A DNA stretch of 64,000 bases from Rostratula benghalensis (taxonomy: Eukaryota > Chordata > Aves > Charadriiformes > Rostratulidae), in assembly GCA_013399305.1 (NCBI GenBank), contig VXAI01000066.1, forward strand, positions 2,322,516 through 2,386,515, in the 5' to 3' direction. Below are positions 1 to 13,300 of this stretch, piece after piece; within the stretch, counting starts at the first letter, position 1; each line of letters begins with the position of its first letter. A model generated the notes under the pieces. It worked only from the letters and a program-made list of their open reading frames with translations. It was not told the origin of the DNA and ran no database searches. The translations under genes and the position numbers were made by a program.

Positions 1-959
1 CCGGCAAACAAGAGGCTGGGAAGGCAGACAGACTTACCGGGGGTTTTGTTTTAAGTTTGCCTGCAGGCACTTTTGAGCCCAAGTAACTGCGGATCTGGGA
101 ATAACAGGTGTTTATTGATTTCCTTGTGGTTGTTGGGGTTTTTTCAGCCGCGGATCTGCAGCAGAAAGACATATGTAATCCATATGTAACACTTCAGAAA
201 ATGAAAGGCAGCAGAAACACCTAACAGGTGGGCAGAATGGAGGAAGTTTGACTCTCTTCACAATAAATTTTACCTACTTTTCCCACATCATCAATATTAG
301 GAAGAAAGAAAAAAGCATATTTTTTTTTAAAAAAAGCCGACCTCCCCTAAAATGGGTTTCAGTGTGGATGCAGCATCCACCCAAAAGGGAAACCAGGCTG
401 GGGTTCCCTCCTGACCGCTCCACTTCGGGGCAAGTTTCAAGGTACAGCAGCTACAGCATGGCCCTCCTTGTTCTCTACAGCAAACAGTCTTAAACCGAGG
501 GGCAGATGCTGTTTTGCTGCAAAGCTAACAAAGCCACGGATCACAAGGATAAAGCAGAAAGTCTAGAAAATGCAAGCAAGCCGTGGCGTAAAGCTGAGCA
601 GAAGTACATTCCAGCGTGTCAGGCTTTCCTAAATTATCTCCTAGGTAAACAACCTAAAACTGGCCTCTCCGCTCTGACGTACACCAACTTGTTTCCATGG
701 GCGTTTTGCCTGGGCAAAGAACCCAGGCCTTTGTCCCAGTTTTTTTATCCACTGAATTACATATATTTATTCAGGCTCGTCCAGCCTGACTCGGGGTGTA
801 TTGACCGCAGAGGGGGCTGCCAGTGCCCAGCCCTGCCTGCGCTGCGGGAGCCTCCGATTTCAACAGCGCCCTTTGCCGTGTCTGGAGTACCTTCACCCCT
901 TCTCCTCCTCCTCCTCTGCTGTGAGAACAAATCCATCTCCACCACGTTAGTCCAGCATT
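1..959. other. Non-coding AT-rich start of window with one small CpG pocket
   Basis: No gene or repeat family is recognised here. Open frames at 248-493 and 506-994 have no domain, motif or splice context that I recognise. About eight CpG dinucleotides cluster within roughly 776-885, unusual against the CpG-poor background. They could mark a small regulatory element or an old unmethylated site. A short C/T-rich tract (about 893-920) ends the block and precedes the purine-rich stretch. Confidence 0.5.
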
Positions 960-1320
960 GTCTTATCAAAAAGAGGAGGGGGGGAGGTATATAATATTGA
1001 TCATTTTGTCCGATTTTAAAAAGAGGGTGAGGGGAAAAAAGAAAAAAAAAATAAAAAACACACCAAGAAGGGGAAAGCAGACAAAGAGAGGCTAAATCAA
1101 ACCACAGAGCAACAAAGGAAGAAAAACAGGTGGAAGACAGCAATTGTTTTCTGAACCCCAGCTAAGTGGAGAATTGAAGCGAGGGAGGCACCGTGAGAGG
1201 ACCAGGGGATGAAAGGGAGAGATGGTAAGAAACAGAAGGGCTATATAAGTCTGAAAATGGCTAGAAAGAACAAGGAGAGAGGAGACAAGAATGGAAACCT
1301 CTGATGTTGGCAGGAAATGT
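960..1320 (+). repeat. Purine-rich (GA-rich) low-complexity stretch
   Basis: The plus strand is dominated by A and G for about 350 bases, with runs such as GAGGAGGGGGGGAGG near 973-987 and long A tracts near 1035-1055. It directly follows a pyrimidine-rich CTCCTCCTCCTC tract at about 900-915, so the two could pair as an imperfect hairpin. Minus-strand open frames across it (757-1143 and 1092-1511) translate to Ser/Leu/Phe-rich low-complexity protein and are composition artefacts. Confidence 0.6.
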
Positions 1321-3539
1321 TGTGATTCTAAAGATGAAACAACTTGTGGGGAAAGAAATTGGGGAAAAAATACCCCTGTGTATTTCCTAGGGTGAACTCG
1401 AGCAGCAAATGAACTGCAGAGGAGACAGCTGCCGGACAGCACTGGGCAGGAATGAAATGGCGCAGCGTCCTCTGAAGGAGAATTCATTGTTAGAAAATGA
1501 CATCCTTTCATAATACCGATATTTTTTCAAAGCCTGCTCCAGCTGCAGCTGCAGATGTGGCTTAAAAACCCGAGCAGGAGGCCCATTCCCCTATGGCAAG
1601 ACCATATATTCTATGACCGTAATGTTATTGCCATAAAGGGAATAGGAGAGATGGGGCAGGAGAGATACTTAAAACTTCCAAACTCATTTGAGACAAGCCA
1701 TAAGGGACAGAGAAGGAGTTTAGGAAAAGAGACGTGACGGCTTTCTTACTTATCTAAGAAATTATTATAGAAATGTTTATCATGTATATTTTCACTATTC
1801 CCTAGTATGTTGGGAGCTTTAATTCCTTTGGACAGACGCCAGCGCGTTAGGAAAAAAAAAAAAATGCTGGGGAGAGGGAAGGAATACATTTACTAGAAAA
1901 AAAACCCTGCATTCCTTCCAACCTTTCTGCAGCTTCTTAAAAAAAATACAAAAAGCCTCCTTCAAACTGCTCAGTGCCATACCAATTTCCTGTGTAGACC
2001 TGAATATTAGTATATGTTTTTCTGTGTCTCCTAAGTTTCCCAAGTTACCTAATGCACGCTCAGCATGAAGCATTTTTAAATGAGTTAGTCTTTATTGAAT
2101 TATGATTTCCAGCAGTCACTAATAACAAAATTCAAATTGCTCCAGCAGATGAGGATTTTAAGAATGCTGAGAAGAAACTGAGTTTTTAAGAGACTCTAGA
2201 AGAGCCACCCACTGCTTATGTATAGTAACCATGAGCCTCTTGACGAAATACTTCAAATAGTTAATTAGATTTGCTTAAAAAAAAGTAAGAAAAAAAAATC
2301 AGTCATTAGGAGTTCCCACTCTGGGAGACACTGGATAAAGGCTGTTTCTGGCACACCTATGGCTTCATCAAAAGTGAAGCTAAAAAAAATTTTTTTAAAA
2401 ATAAAGTTTCAGGTTTTCCTCACACTGTCCCTGCAGTTAGTGTGATGCAATTAGTGACACATCTAAAGGGGAAAGAGGAACTTTTATTTCATTAGAACTT
2501 TTTTTTTACCTCAGGAATTTCTTCAGGCTGCTAAAAAGGCATTTTTCAAGTGAGGAATAATAGGGACGCTCGGAGCCTTTCCACAGTCCACGAGGCTGAG
2601 AACTGCAGATCACCTGCAAACTGAATTTGTTCTATTTTGTTAACCATTTATTTTGTCTTTACTGGCTGTTCAAAGGGAAGTGTGATAATCCCACTGTTCC
2701 TCACTTGCTCAGCAGGGAGTTTAATCTAATAAAGCTATTACAGCAGAATGGATTAAAGCAACGTGAAGCATTAGTAATTTGAGGAGCAGTTAAAGAATGT
2801 TAACGCTGAGACTCTGTGCGTATTCTCCTAAAAACATGATCACAGAGATGAAAGCAGAGCTCCAACTCAATATGTCATTTTTCAGGCACAAAATTTAATT
2901 CTTTCAGTGTCCTCATCCAGATGTTTATAGCAAGGAGCAAGAGGCTGCCCATTATTTAACAACTGCTGAAACCAGAGGCTGACCAGAACGGGCATGCTTT
3001 AGCTTATCCCAATTTTGATTAATCCCTCTGTTATAATAATATCTTTTTTTAGCAAGAGAGATATGTGACCAAAGTCATCTGATACAGCATATTAGGATGA
3101 GATGCAGTATTAAAGCTGAAGGAGTTAATAACGTTCCCTGTCCTTCATCCCTTGGGTGCAGCAGATGTGGAGCATCGCTGCCAAGAGGACTGAAGACCTG
3201 CGGCGGTGCGGCCGGGCAGGTACCAGATGAAGGCAAGCTCTGTTCAGAGTGGGAAAGGCTTGGCTCCTACACCATGCTACAAGCCTAAATGCAGACAAAC
3301 CACAGTGGTTTCGGCAAACGGCCGACCCAACAGCTTCCCACGCTTGTGCCTCTGCCAAATCTGCCCGTTACAGCCCCAAAGCCAAGACGTTAATTAATAA
3401 CCAACAAGTATAAGCAGGACTCGGGCTGCATCTCAGGAGGACGCAGGAGACTTCACGGCTGCCATGTCTCCCTTACCAAGCCAGGACTGCTGACAGCCCC
3501 ACTGCCGGGGGGGACTGCAGCACTGGTCCCAATGAGGGA
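1321..3539. other. Non-coding AT-rich DNA, no gene seen
   Basis: No repeat family or exon is recognised. Several A/T homopolymer tracts occur (about 1850-1863 and 2381-2400). A stretch at about 2690-2810 is rich in homeodomain-like TAATCT/GATTAAAG words and could be a conserved element, but this is a weak compositional impression. A small GC pocket at about 3195-3225 holds several CpGs and no convincing reading frame. Confidence 0.45.
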
Positions 3540-3780
3540 GAACAAAGTAAATAATAAAGCTGTAATGCGCTGTGTACAGATTGTAAGCACATTATACACT
3601 TATTTTACTGTACTCGGTTTTTAACGTATTATTGATCTTACCGTGAAATCAAGCTTTTGGGGGCAGGAATGTAATTAAAGGCCCAATTCCACTGCAGATT
3701 CCTGGATTCTTTATCAATATTGTCTCAGCCAGGAAAGTGCTTGTCCCACACTTGGCATTTTGTCAGTAAATAATAATACG
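3540..3780. promoter_or_regulatory. Candidate conserved non-coding element
   Basis: This AT-rich but complex block contains a homeodomain core TAATTA (3672-3677), the palindrome CAATATTG (3715-3722) and no long open frame or repeat-family similarity. Its word content resembles the deeply conserved enhancers common in amniote gene deserts. That is an impression from composition and motifs only. Conservation was not measured, and such short motifs occur often by chance. Confidence 0.22.
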
Positions 3781-4355
3781 TTCACGACATCAGACGCCGG
3801 TGCACTCTGAGTAGCTCCTGTTCTGCGCGGGAGCCCAGCAGGACTCACAGCACGGCTCCACACCAACCAGGGGCACACACCAGCATTTTAAGGAAGGGGT
3901 GCATGCCATAAGCTCAACAGCACGTGATTAACACAAAGCCTTAAGACAAATGATACAGAAAACACATTGTTTTTCATCATTGTATTCAGAGATGCTCCTG
4001 CTCAGTCCCTATTTCAGAGCTGCTCCCTCAGGGATCAGTTGTGCGCTGGATATATGGAAAATTTTGGGGGGAAATACCTGAACTCCACATCACTTTCAAA
4101 GTCCACTGGTATGATCCCAGCCTGGAACCACCTCACAAACTTAAATCTGAACTTGAAGAAAGAAAAATAAATAGGCATTTAGAATCAAGAATGTGGTCCT
4201 CCTCTACACCTCAACGCTGGCAAGGACAAGTGCATCTCAGATAGAAACCCACACAATCTCAGCTCCTTAACAGTAATTAAAAATGCTTTGCTCCCCCATT
4301 CTGTACCCAACTGCTCCCTAAATGGGAAAGTTTAATGCAACATATATTATATAGG

Positions 4356-4381
4356 TATAATGTAAAATTATAATGTAAAAT
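4356..4381 (+). repeat. Tandem 13-bp repeat, two copies
   Basis: The 13-base unit TATAATGTAAAAT occurs twice head to tail with no mismatch (4356-4368 and 4369-4381). It is a small local duplication in AT-rich DNA with no associated gene. Confidence 0.9.
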
Positions 4382-7300
4382 TTAACATAGCCTAATATGC
4401 AGTAGTACTTAGGCACAGGTGCTTTTAAATGTCAGGGACCTCATCCCAGGAAACTTCTTTTGCACCATCCCAGTAAGACAGAGGGGTCCCCAGTGTGGCA
4501 GACCATGTCTGTCCCCAGGATGGATTGGAGCAGAGAGCAGAGGGGAAGGTTCATGGTCAGAGCAGCCTCCAGCAGAGAGGCACTCCTGCTGCACCTCACA
4601 CTGCAGCACATATTCTCCAGAGAGCTTCCATCTATCAAATATCTTTCTTTGCTACGACAAATACTTTTCTAAATATGGGAAATGTTGTGAGCCTCTTCTG
4701 ACAGTCTATATGTGCAATTGTCTCATACAAAAATTAACAGCTGGAATAGAGAATATGAAAATTATTTTTAAAAGCTGGAAAGCAAGAAAGCATCGCATCT
4801 GACATAACCAGGTAACATCAGGATCAGGAGATCTGCCTAGAGCCATCCACAAAGACCTATCAGAATCTCACAAACCCACCCGAGGCACTGGTACTGTCCT
4901 GGTGAACGATCATTGATTTAGTAGATTTGAAAATGCAGATTAATGCATTCAAAATTCCTCTTCTGATCTTCTTTACTACATTTCCTAACAAAAAAAAAAA
5001 AAAAAAGCTACATGCTGACATATGCAATGATACATGGCAGAAGGATTATTTCTGGAAAATTTGTGGGGAAACTTGGAAACTGGACTTGAAGCATGAAAGT
5101 AGCTGGCAGCTTAACTATGAAAAAATCTATTGCCTCAACATGATGCAAGTTCCTCCACTTAATTCAGTCACTGGTTAATTTGTTTCTTTGTTTAATATGA
5201 TAGAAACCCCAGGGATCAAATCATTCATAATAAAATTATATTAGTACTTTATTTTTATCATTTCTGATTGCTCTGAGCAAGCGTTATTGGATAGTTTGAT
5301 GATAGGATACAGAAAGTTACCATTTAATTAATATGAAAGGTGCCTAAATTTTGAATAATATTGAAGAAAAAAGCCTTAGGATGTGGCAGGAGACTTGGAT
5401 GTATTATTAACTCCTATTGCTTTCTTGCTGCCTTGGCTGTCAGCTTTTGGGTGCACTTCAAGATGTGAGATATAATCCATAAAGCCTGAAGTTGCTCAGA
5501 ATGCTATCATCAGAAATACCCATTTTTGACCAGTTGTATTGACATGATGGAGAAGATGATGATGCGTACTGTAGAGAAGTCACACAAAAAGCCAAATCTT
5601 TGACAACAAGGGGGAAAAACGTTTTCAAGTACAAGTGGCAAAGTCTAACTGCTTGACGTTGCAAAACTGGCCTGAATCCATTGAAAATATGTGCGTGTTG
5701 GCTGTCCTATGCTTTGCCAATACACCCCACCAGTGTCTCAAAGGGCAAGTGCCAATGTCCTTCATTGCAGCCCACCAGGAAAATGCCCTTCTGCATGCAC
5801 AGATTTTCTATCAACAGGCACAGTGATCCAGTTTGTTCAGGAAGCCTCTGTCCCAGTTGGGTGAGCAGTGGATTGAGGAAGCCTCCCAAATGCTCGCTCC
5901 CCACCAGTAGTGCCACACACAACTTGTCCCCTCCTTTCCCTGATGCCAGCTGGATTGCCACAACTGCAAAATTACATTTCATTTTCCTCCAAAAGCAAAC
6001 CGCCAGTCAGTACATTTTGCTTGTCAGCATCAGCCAGCTGGGTAAGCCTCAGTCACCTCTGGACAGATGCAGGTGACAGCATGAGACATCAGTAATAATG
6101 CATTTTAATCTGGCTCTATGGGATCAGTCAGCAAGCACACGAAAAGCAAACAGTTGGGTTAGTAATCCAGTATTTTCAAGATACATCGCCTGAGATCCAC
6201 AGGTCATAATTAGCAAAAAGTAAAATGACCGTGGGATAAACACCATGTCAGAGGATGAAAACTAAATAATGGTGTTGAATCCAACCAACAGCAATAAGCT
6301 ATGCAGCTCACCAGAACCAGAATGGCAGCTCACCTCTTAATTCAGATGTTGGCACACAGTGTCCGTAGTAAAGCAGGAATGAGCACAACCTGCTCTATAA
6401 TATAATCCCCTTTAAACCGGGGATTTCACAGCACCTCTAAATCCATGCCCATCTTTCAGCACTCCAATAATCAGAAAGCTTTGCATTACATCCCAGCCAA
6501 GTCATCCTTGTCACAAGGTAAGTTTATGCTCTTTAATATGTTTGGTAAAAAAGATAAAAGTTCGAGGGTAATTAGCACAGAAGTGGATATTGAGGAAAGC
6601 AGGGGAATCTGAAACAGGATTGGAAATGAAAATCAATGTTAATAAGTAGAAGGGAATGTATACTAGAGGCAAAAAAAAAATACTTAAAGACTTGATGATA
6701 TTCTAGATGAACAGGGTCAAAACAAAACATGTTTTCATAAAGCATGCTGTTGGACTCTCCCAAAGGAAGCCACTGCAGGCACAAACACGATGAGATTAAA
6801 AACAACAAGCTTTTTCTAATTAATTACAAGTTTAGAAAGGATATTAAACTTTGTACCCTAGGGTTTATGTCAATCTTTAACTACCAGAGAGCAAAATTAG
6901 ATATACATTTTGGGGAGAGATTATGCAGCAGCAGTGCCCTCTAAGGTTCTTGAGTTTTCCCCTAGAAGATGCAAGAACGGTTAGACAGGGATGAGTGTGA
7001 ACCAGCAACAAAATTCCCGACAGTCTTGGCACAGCACTTTTTTCCTGCAGCATCAGCCCTCCAACAGTTCACTTCTGTCCACACAGATTCACACCTGTCT
7101 CTGGTTAACAATATAATAAAGACAAGCAATAATAAGGTGAACCACATCTTAGAAATTATAAAATGAAGATTTTTATTTTTTTTCCTAGTTTGTCATCCCC
7201 GATATTGATTCAAGTTCTCTGAACTGAACGCTTCCGTAGAAGAGCCGGTCCCATCCCGCTCCCCAGGAAGTCACATCTTCTCATTGCATGTGTAGAGCAG

Positions 7301-10300
7301 GCAGAAGCCTAATAAATATTTGAGCACAAGACCACCCATGGATGATGAATCTGCCCCTTCTTTGTGGTAAGGATGGATGCTCCCTATGATTTATGTATTT
7401 CTTGCTTTTGGCTGAAATCTTTGCATGGAAACTCCAGTGGGGACTAGCCCTGGCAGAACAAAAGAGAGTCTGCTTTACCTCAGCAAAAAGCCACATTATT
7501 TTTAAATCCCAGAGTCTCTGATTCAATTTGGGTGCTGGAGTGGCGTCCCCAGCAACGCGGCTCATTCATCTTACGCTGTTTATGCTGCTGAAGCTCTCCA
7601 TGGCTTAGGAACCACCCAGCTCCTGCTCTGCAGTTTTCACATTGTTATGCAGACTGCCCAAGATTACACTACACATTACGTTAATTTTTAAGGAAGCTAT
7701 ATCTTTCTAGTCATACATCTTTAAAAATGAGACTTTGTACACGCAAGTCAAGAAATTCAGAGTGGACATTCCCACACCAAACTCAATTTTCTCCCCACAA
7801 GAACAGGCCATGACCACTGCATGTATTCATAGAGGCATTAGAGCTGGTTATGCTTCCGTACAGATTGCGCACGTGCCTCTTTAGGATAACAACTTTAAAG
7901 GCAACTATTTGGCCTTTGTTGACACAGCCGAAGAATATGAGCTGGGATGAAGAGCACTCCAAGAAGTTTGCTCAAGTTTCTCACTGTCATCAGTAGCTTT
8001 CATTATTTCTAACATGCAGCGGCAACTTTTTAATTGTTGGGCATAGTTTAATAAATGTGAAGGTTATGTCTAATTATGCCTCATTTTCAGGTCTTAAGCA
8101 GCTCTCCACTATTTTGGCTGACAAAATATATGACGTTGCCATCCTGTGATTCCCTACTAGATACAGAAAATGCTGTCATTTGTTACCAGTCAGCTCCCTA
8201 AAGAGTCATGGGTTACAAGTTTAATAGTTTTCATTTCCATATCCAGATGAAGCATTTCAGAAATAGTCCCCTGAGCTAATTACCCTTCACTGTACAACAG
8301 GCACAGATGTCAGCTCTTTCCAGAACCCCCCTTTAGCCTTGATCTACAAGTGGAAGGTACTGGAATAGCACCATGATAAAACACAGGGGAAGCTGGCCCA
8401 TTTAGTATTTGACCTGGGAACAGTTCATCCGGTACTAGCAGTTGGCTAACCAGGCACAACACCAAGGAAAGTTCCCGTTTGGCTGCAGGATGCCGAGCTC
8501 ATTTGCTGACCCAGGGATTCCTGCAGAGGAGGGGAGCAAGCATCCATTCAGCATCCTCATGCCTTCAGCATCAGGTCCTCCAGAGGAAGCCTCAAGAAAG
8601 CCCACACCAGTGCAGCACTGGATAACTTACAAAGGCAAATTTTCTATCCAGTTTCAAGCAGCTGATAGCTTGGTTACTTTCTGAAGCATCAGATTTTACT
8701 GTCTTGGGATGTTTATTTAATCTATTAGAGAGCATTTCAGTTATTACTCTCAACACCTAGGCTTTCTTGCTTTCCTGAAATGTTTGACTACAAAGCACTT
8801 CAGGGTACTCACTCCCCTCAGCATAAAGGGAAGGTGAGAAAACAGCCAGGGCTGGTACTCTTCTCCCAGCCCCGCTATTCCTCCGAGACCTCCAGCGTCA
8901 TCCAGAAGAGAGTGGGCTCATCCATGTGCTAATTCTGCACTTACTGCTGGCTCATTTAATCACTCCATTTCCAGCTTCATAACCTAGAAGAAAGCGTTTC
9001 TCTCCGCTAGAATAAACTTCAGGCTTGGCCAGGGTTCAGAGTGAACTCCAGCGAGATTTGCACGCTGGTGTCCCAGAAGAAATGCATCTTTATAAAGTGC
9101 TGCACACCAGCTAACAACCAAAGCCCTGCCAAGCGAGCAAGGACCAAAAGGGAATCTGGAAAGTGATGTGTCCTGTCAGGGTACAAAGGGCAGCCACAAA
9201 GTCCCAAAGCAGCAGGTTTTCAGCAAAGAGCAGGAGTTGGGAGAGGCAGGTCACAGCAGTGAACGTCCCCCAAGCTGATACACAGCAAAGGAAGGCCTTT
9301 CCTAGCGTTTCCATCATCCCACTACCAATACTTCTCTGACTGTCTTTGGGTCCTGAGCTGACAAAACAGCTTGATCTTCCAGCTCTAGCAGGAAATTTGA
9401 CTTTGGACTGTGATCTGTCAGGGTGATTATCCTTAATGCACTACCACTGGAAAGGGCCTATCTCACTCAGGAAAATAGGCATAAAGAATGAATCTGCAAA
9501 GAATTTTACCCTAACCCAGATACCTTTGCACTTTATCTTGCTCCAGAGTTATGATCCTTTACAGTTACCAAATGCCTTGATGCTATCTAAATATTTCTTT
9601 TACCCACTTTCATCATCTTTTGTAGATAAGTATTACTCATTTGGCAGTATGAAGTTTGAACAAATGCAAAGACAAAAGCAATCAAGAAGTATCTGTTCAG
9701 ACAATGAACAGAAATTGATTCTATTTATAAAACTTTTTTTATCTCTTCTGTTTTGTAAGATACTCACAGATGGTAATGGAATTAACCTCCTTGTAGGTCT
9801 AGTATGAGTAGTTCTTTTCACTGAAGTTAAAATAATTAATGTTTTAAATGCTGATTAAGGATTTGGAAGTACAAAATGTTGTAGGCTACAAAGGACAAAA
9901 ACATGGCTACAGCTAAAAACATATATTATAAACAGTCCCTTAAACCCTGGTGTGGTATCCTTTTATCATTCCTTCATTCTGAGGTTAGTAGGTTATTAAC
10001 CTGTATCCCAAAGGAGAAAGGATGCACATCAATTATATCAATTGAATAGACAAATAAAAATCAAATTAAAAATTTAACACACACAACCGTAATTACAATA
10101 CACTGCTTCTAACAGGAATTTCATCTGAGGAATGAAATGTAGAAATGCTATCTCAATTTTAACTGCAATTTACAGAAGCAGGAAAAAATAGCCAGAGAGT
10201 GGCAACCTAATGAAACTGAAGTTCCATACAGGAGATTTCAATGAGGTCTTTACCCCTGAAATATTATTGTGACAAATCTATTGTAATTTAATCGACAAGT

Positions 10301-13300
10301 CTGGTATTTAACACTATGAGGAGTGCTTTAAAAAGAGACATTTATTCATGTTATCTCTAGCCCAAGTCTAGCACAAGTGTGGTCAAAGCTGAAGGCAAGG
10401 GGCTGTGCAGCTTTCCTGGCACAGCTGCTGAGGGTGCACCAAGTCCCGCTCTCCAGTCTGTCACTGGCACCACCAGTTCACTACCCCTCAGTGTTAGTAT
10501 GCCCACTGCAAAATGCAAATAAAATGTTTACCCACTCATCACATGCTATCAGTAGATAGAATTTCCATGAGGAAAGTAATGCAGTTGTTCATTTCACCTG
10601 CGATACAGCTAGTTTCAAGATCACCATTAAAACCTGAGTGAGCCAGGGAAACCTATCCTTTACATACTTTTTAAATTGTGCAGTTGTGGTCCTCTGGCTT
10701 TTGTGCCCTATGTCACCTCTACTCCAAACAGAGAAGAGTAAATGTTTAGAGGCATCCATCAGAGAAAAAAATTCTTTTCTAAATCTGCCACCCACTGAGT
10801 ACTTTTGATTGCAATGTTAGACTAAGATGCAAAAATATTTAGCTCATTTTAGTAATTAAATGTGTTTATACTGTGTAATTATATGTATTAACATTGGCAT
10901 ATTTAAACATTAAATAAACAACCACAACGCTTCTGCCTTCCGTAGTATTTACATATCACACCAAGCTCCAGCTCCGTGAACCTTCCAGCTACCAAAGTCC
11001 TACTGGAAACACCAGGACGCACGAAGGGTCTCTGGCCATTCAGCAGCCACCAAACTGGGTTGTCACCTTCCATTACTGCACATGAAAACAGATGTGAAAA
11101 ACGTAATGGCCTGGCTAACCCAGGTTAGTAGCTGCAAGGGGTGGCAGAGAAGAGAGAGGAGGCTGGACACGCACACACAAAAAAATACCTGGAAAAGGAT
11201 GGACAGGCTTTTAAGAGAGCTATGGTGATGCAAAAAGCTGCACGTATCAGCACATACAAAACAGCATAAGAGCAGGTCTCTACCCAAAATGCCTGTGTCC
11301 TAAGACTAACAGCTAGTAAGTAGACACAGTTTCAACAGTTGTTTTAAAATTATAAAAGAATCACTTTGAGGTTGTAGAAAAACTCTCCAGAAGTTGCACC
11401 AGTAAACCTCTCCAAGCCTCCACTGGAGGCTCAGAAGTACCACACCACCGTAAAAATCACATTATTCCTGCAAACATTGCCCAAGACTTCACCTGAGAAG
11501 CTGTAAAGCAAACTATACAATCAACATGCAAACACAGGACCTTGACGTCCTGACTCTTCTGACAAAACACCAAGGAAACCTTGCAGAGGAAAGCCAAAAA
11601 AGAAAAAAAACCAACCAAACAAAAAAACACCCACAAAAAAATGTCTCAAGAAATAACTGGAACACAGGATCAAAAAGAGACTTTGATGAATGCTTCCCAT
11701 TCCAAACATAAAATCCAAGACATGGTGTTATTTTCTTATGTGCTACTTTAACTCTGAGGACAGCATGACACGTGTGACCATATGCTTGTTTAACTTGCCT
11801 CCAAACAAACACCACCATGAGTAGAATGCAGATGCTGACCAGTGAAGATAGAACATACCAGTACACCCCATGGGATATTCTGGCATTTCTGGTGTAAGGA
11901 AATATGGAAAGACTAAAATCAGGGCAGCCAAACCCTTCCCTTTTAACTATACAGGTTTGGCCAGTCTTCCCCCCAGGCTGCTGCTGGTCCAAGCCCTCAC
12001 TGGCAGGCTCAGGGAATGCGCGTCTCTTCCTTCCCCACGCTGCCTGTACTTCTCCAGCCAGAAACAACTTTTGAGCAATGACTCCCAATTATCTTAACAC
12101 CAAAGTTGGGGAAGAAGGAAGAGGCTCCACTTCTATCTGCAGATTTGCCTGTAAATTCAACACTTCATCACTTGTGAGCTGAGGACAATTACTCAGAAAC
12201 AAATAGGGAACAAAGGCAGCACTGCAATGGAGCTGTGCCATTTTAATGCTATTTCTGTCTATATAAAATCTTCTGTAATTTGTTTACGACTACCAGATTC
12301 AACAATAGTGTGCAAATGCAAACCCATTTATGTTAATGTCCCCTCTCTCTCTTTCTCAGATCAGATTCTGAATAAAAATTAGGTAAATACTGTGTTTGAA
12401 AATATATAAGATGAGAAGTAGTTGGGGAGGGAGCAAGAGAACCTCCAAATGCACGATCCTATCAACCACATTATTTTTTTTTACTTAATAACTTAAGTGT
12501 ACTGTTAGTGAAATTACAACCTGCTTGTGACACAATAAATTTACAACAAAATTCATTCCATAAATTATTCAATTCACTGACTGCAACTACGCTGAGAAAT
12601 ATCACCATGAGCAGATGATTAGCATGTGAAAGGAAAGCCATCTCCAGACTGAAACAATCACTGTCACACCTCCATTTGAAGATGCCTGGTAGAGTTTTGT
12701 AAAATTACCATTAAGAATACACATTTAAGGCTTTGTAGTTTCTATAAAAGCATTAAGTATTTGATTTACATTAGATTCATTTGTTCTTTCTTCAACTGTC
12801 TCTTTTTCCTACAAACCATAACTGTTTCAATAAATGCTGGCTCAATCAAGTGTGCATTAAAACAAAAGAATTTAAGTTCAATAAAAGTGATGAATCAGAA
12901 CTAGAAGTTAACCTCCCCCCTCCCTCCTCTTCCCTTGCCACATAACTGCTACAGCAGGAGAAACAGGCTGATTTGGTGGCCTAAAGGCACAAAATAGTTT
13001 TGTCCCACATGGACATACACTCCTGGAGAGGTAACCCAGGGACCAGACAACCAGGATGGAGTTGTTGAATCAAATGCCAAGTCCTTCTAACTGTCCTTGA
13101 GGAGAGAAGGTTGGTGAAGAAGAAACATAGAAGAAACATTTCTACACAACACCTCATCTTCCTTCAGATAAACAGCAGCACTCTCAATGGACAAGACTTG
13201 GCATCTCACAATCGAACCTAAACCAAATTATTTTGGGTATCCACCAGATGAAAATTTTAGCAGAAGTTCAGCAGTTAGATTGGCGGTCTTCCCAACTACG

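Noticed and set aside
757..1511. Two minus-strand Ser/Leu/Phe-rich frames
   Set aside because: They are complements of a purine-rich low-complexity stretch.
11513..12088. 191-codon minus-strand open frame, the longest in the window
   Set aside because: It crosses an A-rich tract that translates to Phe/Trp/Leu-rich sequence, and the hydrophobic stretches come from that composition. There is no domain or splice context.
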